Assembly: GCA_900548365.1 (NCBI GenBank)
Contig: URKM01000041.1
Span: 1 to 17,823, forward strand
Source: an uncultured Collinsella sp.
GTDB taxonomy: Bacteria > Actinomycetota > Coriobacteriia > Coriobacteriales > Coriobacteriaceae
Length of the DNA: 17,823 bases
Direction: 5' to 3'
Shown here: piece by piece, positions 1 through 6,980 of the stretch
How positions within the stretch are numbered: position 1 is the first letter of the stretch
Layout of the letters: every line of letters begins with the position of its first letter
The notes under the pieces: generated by a model
What the model saw: the letters and a program-made list of their open reading frames with translations, nothing else
Databases searched by the model: none
What the model was told of the DNA's origin: nothing
Made by a program: the position numbers and the translations under genes

Positions 1-1
1 C

Positions 2-205
2 ATCAAGGCATGCGTGAGAAGCGGCGCGGGAATAACGTTCATGTATCGCGCGGCAGCAGCAGAGGAGCTCGCCCGAGGGGAGTTCGTGGATATTACACCT
101 GTCGACTTCTTTATCGAACACGACTTTTGCCTCATCTGGCAACGGGGCAGCCAATACGCACCACGGTATCGCGCCCTCTGCAAAGCATGGCGCAGCCTAC
201 CGTGA
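2..205 (+). CDS. LysR-type transcriptional regulator, C-terminal fragment (5' cut by window edge)
   Basis: An open frame runs in from the left edge and stops with TGA at 203-205. The visible 67 residues align without gaps to the C-terminus of the complete LysR regulator encoded at 3738-4730: by eye about three quarters are identical, including the blocks GAGITFMYR and HDFCLIWQRGSQYAP. This is therefore the end of the effector-binding domain of a paralogous LysR regulator. The in-frame ATG at 14 is internal and is not a real start. Third codon positions are less GC-rich than in the paralogue (ATA, ACA, CCT, TTT codons), so the two copies have diverged or have different origins. Its target cannot be seen; by analogy with the second copy, a transporter gene may lie to the left. 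Confidence 0.85.
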   Translation: MKACVRSGAGITFMYRAAAAEELARGEFVDITPVDFFIEHDFCLIWQRGSQYAPRYRALCKAWRSLP

Positions 206-337
206 GCCCTCATGCCGTGGGCGACCAAAAACCGACGCGCGACAGGTTGCGACAAGTACGACAGGCTGTGACGACATCTACTTTGAGCCAAGCCTCGTCT
301 CTTGCCGCCCCGCTCTTTTTCTCGAATTCCGAAGGAG

Positions 338-2230
338 CTACTCCACCGTCACGCTCTTCGCCAGGTTGCGCGGCTGATCCACATCGCAGCCGCGCAGCAG
401 GGCGACCTCGCGCGCCAGCAGCTGCAGCGGCACCGACGCGACGAGCGGGGAGAGCGCGTCGCGCACCTTCGGCACGTATATCACGTTTGAGGCGATATCC
501 CGGATGCCGTCGTCACCCTCGGTCGCTATCGCGATGATGCGCGCGCCGCGCGCCTCGCATTCCTTGAGGTTCGAAACCGTCTTGTCGTACACCGGGCTCT
601 GCGTCGCCACGGCGATGACGGGGAACCCCGGCTCGATCAGCGCGATGGGCCCGTGCTTCATCTCGCCCGCGGCATACGCCTCGGCATGCAGGTAGCTCAC
701 CTCCTTCAGCTTCAGCGCGCCCTCATAGCTCACCGCAGCCCCCATGCCGCGGCCCACGAACAGCGCCGACGACGCTCCGGCGCAAGCCCTTGCAGCCTCG
801 CGAACCGCCTCCCCTTGCGTATCGATGACGCGCTGGATCCCCTCGGCCGTATCTCCGAGCTCGTGGAACAACGCCTTGACGTCGCCCGTCCTCAACCTGC
901 CGGCCACCTGGCCCAAGAGCATGGCGAGCAACGTAAGGCTGACCACCTGGCCGATGAAGCTCTTCGTGGACGCCACGGCGATCTCCTTGTTCGCCTTGGT
1001 GTAGATGACCCCGTCGCTCTCGCGCGCCAGCGGGCTACCCACGACGTTGGTGATGCCGAACACCTTGGCGCCCTTGATGCGCGCATCGCGGATCGCCGCC
1101 AGCGTATCGGCCGTCTCACCCGACTGCGACACCGCGACCACGAGCGTGGACGGGGTGACGATGGGGTTGCGGTAGCGAAATTCGCTCGCCACCTCGGCTT
1201 CGCAGGGGATGCGCGCCCATCCCTCGATGAGGCTCTTCGCGATCAGCGCGGCATGGTAGCTCGTTCCGCACGCGATGATGCTCACGCGGTCGATGGCGGC
1301 GAGCTCGTCGTAGCTGAGGCCCAGCTCGTCGATTCGGAGCTCCCCGGCGCCGTTCAAGCGCCCCACCAGCGTGTCGCGCACCACGCGCGGCTGCTCGCAG
1401 ATCTCCTTCATCATGAAATCGGGGTAGCCGGCCTTCTCCGCCGCGCGCGTATCCCAGTCAACATGCGTGACCTCGGGCTCGATCCGGTTTCCCTGCCCAT
1501 CCGTGAATGTCACGCCGTCGGGGGCGAGCCGGGCCATGCAACCGTCTTCCAATACCACGATGTCGCGCGTGGCATCGAGCAGCGCGATGGCGTCCGACGC
1601 CACGTAGCTGCCGTGCTCCCCACGTCCCACCACGATCGGGGAATCCTTGCGGGCGACGACGATGACTCCCGGCTCATCCGCGCAGACCGCGGCGATGCCG
1701 TATGCGCCGACCAGGCGCGAGCACGCCGCGCGCAACGCCGAGGACAGGTCGCAGGCGGGCGCCCCGGTCGACCCCGCCAGGCGTTCGCCCTCCGGCTCCC
1801 GGCCTTCGTATGCCTCCTCGATAAGGTGGGCGATCACCTCGGAGTCCGTCTCGCTCCGGAAGACATGACCGCGCGCGGCCAGCTCCTCGCGCAGCTCGGT
1901 GAAATTCTCGATGATCCCGTTGTGGACCACGGCGATACGGCCGTCGCAGCTTACGTGGGGATGCGCGTTGGCCTCGCTGGGGCGTCCATGCGTCGCCCAG
2001 CGCGTGTGGCCGATACCGCACGACGACGCGGCATCGATAGCAGACGCCTTCTCCACGAGCGCGGAGACCTTGCCCGTGCAACGCACCACATCGAGCTCGC
2101 ATGCTCCCGAGCCAACGCGTTCGAGCGCGATGCCCGCGGAGTCATACCCGCGGTACTCGAGCTTGGAAAGCCCGGCGAGCAGCACCTCCTGCGCCTGCCC
2201 GTCCCCTGTATAGCCAACGATTCCGCACAT
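338..2230 (-). CDS. glmS: Glutamine--fructose-6-phosphate aminotransferase (isomerizing)
   Basis: GlmS makes glucosamine-6-phosphate from fructose-6-phosphate and glutamine, the entry step to peptidoglycan amino sugars, in the cytosol. The 630-residue product begins MCGIVGYTG. Cys2 becomes the N-terminal nucleophile after Met removal, so the ATG at 2228-2230 was chosen over an upstream in-frame start at 2272; AAAGG lies 7 nt before it. Glutaminase motifs seen are GIGHTRWATHG (72-82) and HNGIIEN (103-109). The two SIS sugar-isomerase domains show CGTSYHA (321-327), SQSGETADT (368-376) and TKSFIGQV (422-429). The family-typical end DVDQPRNLAKSVTVE is intact. Compared with the usual length near 600-610, extra residues lie around 143-165, inside the glutaminase domain (EGREPEGERLAG region), probably a surface loop. 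It is probably transcribed alone, 249 bp downstream of the transporter gene. Confidence 0.97.
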   Translation of the reverse strand: MCGIVGYTGDGQAQEVLLAGLSKLEYRGYDSAGIALERVGSGACELDVVRCTGKVSALVEKASAIDAASSCGIGHTRWATHGRPSEANAHPHVSCDGRIAVVHNGIIENFTELREELAARGHVFRSETDSEVIAHLIEEAYEGREPEGERLAGSTGAPACDLSSALRAACSRLVGAYGIAAVCADEPGVIVVARKDSPIVVGRGEHGSYVASDAIALLDATRDIVVLEDGCMARLAPDGVTFTDGQGNRIEPEVTHVDWDTRAAEKAGYPDFMMKEICEQPRVVRDTLVGRLNGAGELRIDELGLSYDELAAIDRVSIIACGTSYHAALIAKSLIEGWARIPCEAEVASEFRYRNPIVTPSTLVVAVSQSGETADTLAAIRDARIKGAKVFGITNVVGSPLARESDGVIYTKANKEIAVASTKSFIGQVVSLTLLAMLLGQVAGRLRTGDVKALFHELGDTAEGIQRVIDTQGEAVREAARACAGASSALFVGRGMGAAVSYEGALKLKEVSYLHAEAYAAGEMKHGPIALIEPGFPVIAVATQSPVYDKTVSNLKECEARGARIIAIATEGDDGIRDIASNVIYVPKVRDALSPLVASVPLQLLAREVALLRGCDVDQPRNLAKSVTVE

Positions 2231-2291
2231 GCAGCAACCTTTCTCTCTATGGCATCGAGCGCGAGCCTTCATGAAGCGCCGCGCGGGAGCA

Positions 2292-2332
2292 ATTGTAGCG
2301 AGCTGGTTCTGCTTCTTTGTTACAAGCTGGTT
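2292..2332 (-). promoter_or_regulatory. Candidate glmS promoter region with direct repeat
   Basis: On the minus strand a TACAAT hexamer (2292-2297) resembles a -10 box about 60 bp before the glmS ATG. No good -35 is present at 16-18 bp. Just upstream the octamer AACCAGCT occurs twice in the same orientation (2325-2332 and 2301-2308), 24 bp apart, i.e. over two helical turns, which is what a dimeric activator site could look like. The GC content drops sharply here compared with the flanks. No glmS ribozyme core was recognised. Confidence 0.35.
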
Positions 2333-2375
2333 TTCTTAAAGCAATACCTTTAGATTTCACACAACCGCACGGGCT

Positions 2376-2399
2376 CGGGTATCCGCCAAGCGGAACCCG
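2376..2399 (-). terminator. Hairpin downstream of the YeiH-type gene (possible terminator, no T-run)
   Basis: The sequence forms a 10-bp stem with one bulged base around the loop TTG (CGGGTTCCGC on the minus strand paired with GCGGATACCCG), about 80 bp after the transporter stop codon. No T-tract follows, so termination here is only a guess; it could also be an mRNA 3'-end stabiliser. Confidence 0.35.
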
Positions 2400-2479
2400 G
2401 CCCGCTTCTGGCGCGGCGTGGCGGGCGGGCGGGCAATGCTTGCTGGAGCGGCGTCGCCCGGCACCGGATGGGACCCGAC

Positions 2480-3538
2480 CTACCAGATACCCAGCAGGCT
2501 CTGCATGCCCAGGCTCACCAACGTGATGGCGATCCAGCAGCACAGGCCCATGAAGATCGGCTTGCCACCGGTTTTCACCAGCTTGACCACATCGGTATTG
2601 AAGCCGATGGCGGCCATCGCCATGACGATGAAGAACTTCGACAGCGTCTTGATGGGCGCCGTCACCGCGACCGGCAGCGCGAATACCGTGGTGATGATGC
2701 TCGCCAGAACGAAGAACAGGATGAAGAACGGGAAGATCTTCTTGATATCGAAGGTGCCCGCGGCATGCCCCGCGCCCTCGCCCGCCTCGGCGGCGCGCTT
2801 GGCCTTGCGGACCTGCAGGAACGCCAGGCCGAGCGTGATGGGAATGATGGCCAGCGTACGCGTGAGCTTCACGATGGTGGCGTGGTCGAGCGCGTTGGAT
2901 CCAGGATGCATGCCATCCCACGCCGCTGCGGCCGCGGTAACCGAGGAGGTGTCGTTCACCGCGGTGCCGGCGAACAGCCCGAAGCCCTCGTTGGTCATAC
3001 CGAGCATGCTGCCCAGCGTCGGGAAGATCAGCGCGGCCAGGATGTTGAAGAGGAAGATGACGCTGATCGCCTGCGCGATCTCCTCGTCATCGGCATCGAT
3101 GACGGGAGCCGTGGCGGCGATGGCTGAACCGCCGCAGATAGATGAACCCACGCCCACCAGCGTGGAAATCTTCGTAGGGACCTTCATCACGCGATGCAGC
3201 GCGTAGGACACGACGAGCGACGTGGTGATGGTGGCTATGATGATAGGAAGGGAGCTGGCACCGACCTTGGCGATCTCGCCGAGGTTGAGGCCGAATCCCA
3301 GCAGGATCACCGCATACTGAAGAATCTTCTTGGACGTGTACTTGATGCCCGCGGCAGTCGCCTCGGCCACGCCGACCCGGTTGCGCAGGATGGTGGCGAG
3401 CACCATGCCGATGAGGATGGCGAACACGGGGCCGCCGATCACCTCGAAGCGCTTGCCCAGCACCCATGCCGGCACCGCGATGACCAGCGCCAGCGCGACG
3501 CCGCGCCATACATCCTTGAAATCCTTGAAGAGCTCCAC
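2480..3538 (-). CDS. YeiH/UPF0324 family integral membrane protein (putative sulfate exporter family)
   Basis: This is a 352-residue polytopic inner-membrane protein of the YeiH (UPF0324, 'putative sulfate exporter') family, a normal length for it. Family motifs seen are the glycine-rich segment VGVGSSICGGSAIAATAPVI (128-147) and the segment FAGTAVNDTSSVTAA (189-203). The ending KTLSKFFIVMAMAAIGFNTD (297-316) is also typical. About ten hydrophobic segments can be counted, with a charged cytoplasmic loop near 243-266. The start is a GTG at 3536-3538 preceded by AAAGGCGAGG; the ATG overlapping it is out of frame. The gene is divergent from a LysR regulator, matching the yeiE-yeiH pairing of enterobacteria, so regulation by that LysR protein is likely. 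The real substrate of the family is poorly established; sulfite/sulfate or another small organosulfur anion is an inference. Confidence 0.92.
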   Translation of the reverse strand: MELFKDFKDVWRGVALALVIAVPAWVLGKRFEVIGGPVFAILIGMVLATILRNRVGVAEATAAGIKYTSKKILQYAVILLGFGLNLGEIAKVGASSLPIIIATITTSLVVSYALHRVMKVPTKISTLVGVGSSICGGSAIAATAPVIDADDEEIAQAISVIFLFNILAALIFPTLGSMLGMTNEGFGLFAGTAVNDTSSVTAAAAAWDGMHPGSNALDHATIVKLTRTLAIIPITLGLAFLQVRKAKRAAEAGEGAGHAAGTFDIKKIFPFFILFFVLASIITTVFALPVAVTAPIKTLSKFFIVMAMAAIGFNTDVVKLVKTGGKPIFMGLCCWIAITLVSLGMQSLLGIW

Positions 3539-3586
3539 ATTACCTCGCCTTTCTGGAGTCGAACCCCGTCTACCGGTCCGTCCCTA

Positions 3587-3616
3587 TCGCCGCGAAACGG
3601 GCACGCTTCGCGGCGA
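3587..3616. promoter_or_regulatory. Perfect 10-bp inverted repeat in the leader of the YeiH-type gene
   Basis: TCGCCGCGAA (3587-3596) and TTCGCGGCGA (3607-3616) are perfect inverted repeats around a 10-nt loop. The element lies 50-80 bp before the GTG start of the transporter gene, between it and the divergent promoter region. No T-run follows on either strand, so a plain terminator is unlikely. It may be a protein-binding operator or an RNA hairpin in the 5' leader. Confidence 0.5.
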
Positions 3617-3658
3617 GCCGACGACCGAGACGACAGGATATCCCGTTGATTCGTAACG

Positions 3659-3721
3659 TTTTCATCCTATGACCTCGCTTTATAATTAGATGTATCGTTT
3701 TGATTATCATCACATTACGAT
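3659..3721 (+). promoter_or_regulatory. Promoter of the LysR gene with candidate LysR binding site
   Basis: TTTTCA (3659-3664), a 16-bp spacer and a perfect TATAAT (3681-3686) form a good promoter reading toward the LysR gene. The transcript would start near 3693, after the upstream in-frame ATG at 3690, which supports the start at 3738. Downstream, TGATTATCA (3701-3709) is a perfect palindrome and ATCGT/ACGAT (3694-3698, 3717-3721) flank it. This AT-rich patch is the likely LysR autoregulatory site shared with the divergent transporter promoter. Confidence 0.5.
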
Positions 3722-3737
3722 TTGTTATGAGGCACCC

Positions 3738-4730
3738 ATGTTGGATTATCGGACCCATACGTTCCTGGAGGTCTATCGGCAGCGGAGCTTCACGCGCGCC
3801 GCCGCCGCGCTCCTGATCACACAGCCCGCGGTGTCGCAGCATATCCGCCAGCTCGAGGCGTACTACGGCTGCGCGCTCTTCACCAAGACGAGCCGCGGCG
3901 TCGAACCGACCCCGGCGGGCTGCATGCTCTATCAGCGGCTGCTCACGATGGAGAACGACGAGGAGCGGCTGCGCGCGGCCGCCACGGCGCTTGCGGCGGG
4001 GGCCGAGGAGAGGGCCGCGGATACGCCGCTGCATTTCGGTTGCACCCGAACCATCGCCGACTACCTTGCCCCGAGGCTCGTGGCGCGCCACGTCCTGGAG
4101 CACCCGCGGTCCGAGGTGAAGCTGGTAGCGGGCAACACGCGGGGGCTTATCGAGGCCCTCGAACACGGTGATATCGACTTCGCCCTGGTAGAAGGCTCAT
4201 TCGATCGCAAGCGCTTCGCATTCGCCACGCTTTCGACCGAGCCTTACTGCGCCGTGGCGGCGCCGTGGCGAGCAGATGGCGAGGACCCGCGGGCATCGAA
4301 CCCTCGCGCACGCCGCGCGCCGTCGTCCGTTCGCGACCTATTAGGCGAGCGTCTCATCTTGCGCGAAGCCGGATCGGGAACGCGCGAGATCCTAGAGAAG
4401 CACCTGGCAGCGCGCGACCTCGCACCGAGTGATTTCGCGGGCACGGTGGAGCTCGAAAGCATCCCCTCGATCAAGGCATGCGTGCAGGCGGGCGCCGGCA
4501 TCACGTTCATGTATCGCATGGCGGTGGAAGACGAGCTGGCGCGCGGCGACCTCGTCGACATCACCCCGTGCGATTTCCACGTCGAGCACGACTTCTGCCT
4601 CATCTGGCAACGCGGCAGCCAGTACGCCCCGCGCTGGCGCGCCCTGTGCGACGGCTGGCGCGCCGCGCTCGCGCCCACGCGGAAGCGAGACGGTGCGGCG
4701 GACGAATCCGCCCTCCGCACCGTCCGATAG
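3738..4730 (+). CDS. LysR-type transcriptional regulator
   Basis: A 330-residue DNA-binding regulator of the LysR family. The N-terminal winged helix-turn-helix is clear at about residues 3-60 (TFLEVYRQRSFTRAAAALL, then ITQPAVSQHIRQLEAYYGC, then FTKTSRGVEPTPAG). The rest is the periplasmic-binding-protein-like effector domain, with the conserved end GAGITFMYR ... HDFCLIWQRGSQYAPRW. The ATG at 3738-3740 was chosen because the protein then begins directly at the helix-turn-helix, GAGG sits 5 nt upstream, and the longer start at 3690 lies before the predicted transcription start. A run of charged residues near 190-215 (GEDPRASNPRARRAPSS) is an unusual insertion in the effector domain. Divergent orientation to the YeiH-type transporter suggests that gene is its target. 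A close paralogue ends at position 205. Confidence 0.95.
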   Translation: MLDYRTHTFLEVYRQRSFTRAAAALLITQPAVSQHIRQLEAYYGCALFTKTSRGVEPTPAGCMLYQRLLTMENDEERLRAAATALAAGAEERAADTPLHFGCTRTIADYLAPRLVARHVLEHPRSEVKLVAGNTRGLIEALEHGDIDFALVEGSFDRKRFAFATLSTEPYCAVAAPWRADGEDPRASNPRARRAPSSVRDLLGERLILREAGSGTREILEKHLAARDLAPSDFAGTVELESIPSIKACVQAGAGITFMYRMAVEDELARGDLVDITPCDFHVEHDFCLIWQRGSQYAPRWRALCDGWRAALAPTRKRDGAADESALRTVR

Positions 4731-4813
4731 CCCGCGCGCTCCTTTCCTCTAGCTCGCCCGATCGCCGCATCGGGGGACGTCATCTTGAAGGCCGTGGTAC
4801 ACTGGATGCACTA

Positions 4814-4827
4814 TTGAAACGTATCAA
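4814..4827. promoter_or_regulatory. LacI-family operator upstream of the LacI gene
   Basis: TTGAAACGTATCAA is a 14-bp palindrome (12 of 14 positions symmetric) with the central CG typical of LacI-family operators. It lies 20 bp before the ATG of the LacI-type gene. A TTGAAG box (4785-4790) upstream could be a -35 element, which would put the operator at or just after the -10 region. The simplest reading is autorepression of the regulator and of larE behind it. Confidence 0.7.
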
Positions 4828-4847
4828 TATTAAGGATTGAGCATCCC

Positions 4848-5972
4848 ATGGCACACGTCACCATCCAAGATGTCGCACGAAAGGCCCATGTTTCGCTGGG
4901 CACGGTGTCGAATGCCATCAACCATCCGAACAAGCTCCGGCCCGAAACGCTTGCGCGCGTGCGCGACGCCATGTCCGAACTGGGATTTCTTCCCAATCAA
5001 AGCGCCCGCATGCTGGCGGGCGGCCGCAACGCGTCCTTCGGCCTGGTGCTCCCCCGCCTCGATCACGGCTTCAGCCTGCAGATCGCCAACGGCGCGCACA
5101 GCGAGGCGAGGCGCCACGGCTACGGCCTGCTCATCGCCAACGCTGACGAGGACCTCGTTCTCGAACAGGATTACCTGCGCTATTTCATGGGCACGCAGAT
5201 GTCGGGCATCCTGGTGCAACCGCTCGCCGGCAAGGATTGGGCCCCGCGCGCGGGCGTGCTGCCCATCCCCGTGGTATACCTCGACGCCCATTCCGAGCAA
5301 CCCGGCTATTTCGTCGCAGCCGACAACGTCGCCCAAGGCCGCCTGATCGCGGAGCACGCCATCTCCCTGCAAGCGCGCCGCATCGCCGTCGTCGGGCGCG
5401 CGGAGGACCCGAACCTCGAACGCCGCATCGAGGGCATCCGGGAAGTCGCGCTCAAATACCCCGATGTGGTCTTCCGCCATCTCGATGAGGGTGCGTGGAA
5501 CCTCGCACGCGACGGCTACATGATCGGCAGCCGCCTTGCCAGCGAACCGGCAGGTGAGCGCCCCGACTTCGTCCTCGCGCTCACCGACGTCCTCGCAACC
5601 GGCGTGATCGCCGGCATCCAAGATGCGGGCCTATCCGTCCCCGACGACATCGCCGTCGCCGGCTGCGATGGCAACCCCCTTGCCTGGAGCGGCGGCGTCC
5701 CGCTCACCACGTGCGCGCCCGCGGGCTACGAGATCGGGCGCCGCGGCGTGCAGTTCCTGATCGAGCAGATCGAGCGCGCAAAAGAGGAGAAAGCCCTGAC
5801 CGAGCAGGGTGATATCGAGGCGGCCGCGTCGATGCGCCCGGAAGCCGACGAGAACCTCTGCCATCGCTCGCTCGTCCGCCCCTTCCTCCTCGCACGGCAA
5901 AGCACCGTGCAGGCGAACGCCAGGTCGAACCCCGCCGCCCAACCGGGCCTCGACCTGGGTACATACCTGTAG
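4848..5972 (+). CDS. LacI-family transcriptional regulator
   Basis: A 374-residue LacI/GalR-type repressor. The helix-turn-helix and hinge occupy residues 4-60 (VTIQDVARKAHVSLGTVSNAIN, then GFLPNQSARMLAGGR). The periplasmic-binding-protein-like ligand domain follows, with GLVLPRLDHGFSLQIANGAHSEARRHGYGLL (about 65-95), VYLDA, the ligand-pocket stretch DNVAQGRLIAEH and VAGCDGNPLAW near 285-295. It is longer than the usual 330-345 because of a 35-residue polar tail after PFLLARQST that resembles no domain. The ATG at 4848 has AAGGA 11 nt upstream, a rather long spacing. A matching operator at 4814-4827 implies autoregulation. Only 17 bp separate its stop from larE, so the two are probably co-transcribed. 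The ligand is unknown; a sugar is usual for the family. Confidence 0.93.
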   Translation: MAHVTIQDVARKAHVSLGTVSNAINHPNKLRPETLARVRDAMSELGFLPNQSARMLAGGRNASFGLVLPRLDHGFSLQIANGAHSEARRHGYGLLIANADEDLVLEQDYLRYFMGTQMSGILVQPLAGKDWAPRAGVLPIPVVYLDAHSEQPGYFVAADNVAQGRLIAEHAISLQARRIAVVGRAEDPNLERRIEGIREVALKYPDVVFRHLDEGAWNLARDGYMIGSRLASEPAGERPDFVLALTDVLATGVIAGIQDAGLSVPDDIAVAGCDGNPLAWSGGVPLTTCAPAGYEIGRRGVQFLIEQIERAKEEKALTEQGDIEAAASMRPEADENLCHRSLVRPFLLARQSTVQANARSNPAAQPGLDLGTYL

Positions 5973-5989
5973 AAGAAGGCGACTGCATC

Positions 5990-6850
5990 ATGCCGATCTT
6001 GAAACCCCCGATTCGCACCTCGACGACGAGCTCGCCCATGCTCCTGCCGAAGCTCGATAAGCTCATGGAGCACATTCGGAGCCTCGGTCCGGTTGGGCTG
6101 GGCTTCTCAGGCGGCGTTGACAGCACGTTTCTCGCCGCCGTCTGCGCCCGTTGCGCATCCGACCGCGTCGTGCTGTTCCATCTCGACACGCCGTTCATCG
6201 GCACGCCCGAGCAGCGCGCATTCGAGCATTCCCTCGATATGCTCGGCCTGCCCGTCGTGCGCGTGGCGCTCGACCCCCTGCTCGACGAGCGCATTGTCCG
6301 CAACGACGGCAACCGCTGCTACCACTGCAAACTGCTCGGCTTTCGCGCCATCGAGCAGGCGGCGCGAGAACGCGGCATCGAGACGCTGCTCGAGGGCAGC
6401 AACGCCGATGACGACGAGACCCTGCGCCCGGGCTCGCGCGCGACGCGCGAGCTGGGGGTGTGCTCGCCGCTGCGAGACCTTGGATGGCATAAAGATGAGG
6501 AGCGCGCCGTCCTTAGGGCCTGGGGGTTCGCCGTTTGGAACCTGCCGGCGGGCGCCTGCCTGGCCACGCGCGTGGCAACCGGAGAGCGGCTGACGCCCGC
6601 GGCGCTCGACATCATCCGCCGCTGCGAAGACGAATTGGGCGCACGCGGTTACCGGCAGGTTCGGCTGCGCATCCGCGCCGGCCGCTCGCACGTCGCGGCG
6701 AGCGGGCAGGACCTCGAGCGCCTGCGCGCGACGGGCGGCGCGGATACCGCCGACGGCGTCGAGCTGGAACCCGAGCTCTTCGAGCGGCTCTGCGCGCTCG
6801 GGGCGCCGAATCTCGAGCGCTCGGTGCGTCCGTATCGATACGGCGCCTAG
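5990..6850 (+). CDS. larE: LarE-family ATP-dependent sulfurtransferase
   Basis: LarE is a PP-loop enzyme that adenylates a carboxylate of the pyridinium precursor and transfers sulfur to it in making the nickel-pincer cofactor of lactate racemase-type enzymes. The 286-residue product shows the PP-loop SGGVDS (40-45), EGSNADD (135-141), the Cys pair NRCYHCK (C110, C113) and GACLATR with C190 at the position of the sacrificial cysteine of the Lactobacillus enzyme. Three cysteines suggest the cluster-using subtype, an inference. AGAAGG lies 10 nt before the ATG at 5990; an internal ATG at 6038 is a possible alternative, since family members usually begin shortly before the PP-loop. No larA, larB or larC is present in the window, so this may be a stand-alone homologue serving another sulfur-transfer job. 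It follows the LacI-type gene closely. Confidence 0.9.
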   Translation: MPILKPPIRTSTTSSPMLLPKLDKLMEHIRSLGPVGLGFSGGVDSTFLAAVCARCASDRVVLFHLDTPFIGTPEQRAFEHSLDMLGLPVVRVALDPLLDERIVRNDGNRCYHCKLLGFRAIEQAARERGIETLLEGSNADDDETLRPGSRATRELGVCSPLRDLGWHKDEERAVLRAWGFAVWNLPAGACLATRVATGERLTPAALDIIRRCEDELGARGYRQVRLRIRAGRSHVAASGQDLERLRATGGADTADGVELEPELFERLCALGAPNLERSVRPYRYGA

Positions 6851-6874
6851 CAGCAGCGCGACGAACCGCGTCGC

Positions 6875-6971
6875 GCGGCGATCGGCGAGGTCGCCGCAGG
6901 GCCCCTGCACGGCGGCACGTCCGCAGCGGCTGGCCTACCGCCGACCGGACCGCGCCAGCCGGCCTGCTGGC
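6875..6971. terminator. Hairpin cluster between convergent larE and ROK genes
   Basis: The 130 bp between the two converging genes hold overlapping GC-rich hairpins: GCGGCGA/TCGCCGC (6875-6881, 6891-6897), GGCTGGC/GCCAGCC (6928-6934, 6954-6960) and GCCAGC/GCTGGC (6954-6959, 6966-6971). None is followed by a T-run. Their position suggests a bidirectional termination zone of the kind common in GC-rich actinobacteria. Confidence 0.4.
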
Positions 6972-6980
6972 GACCGAGCG

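Noticed and set aside
206..337. Terminator between the convergent LysR fragment and glmS.
   Set aside because: Only scattered CGACAGG repeats were found, with no convincing stem plus T-run on either strand.
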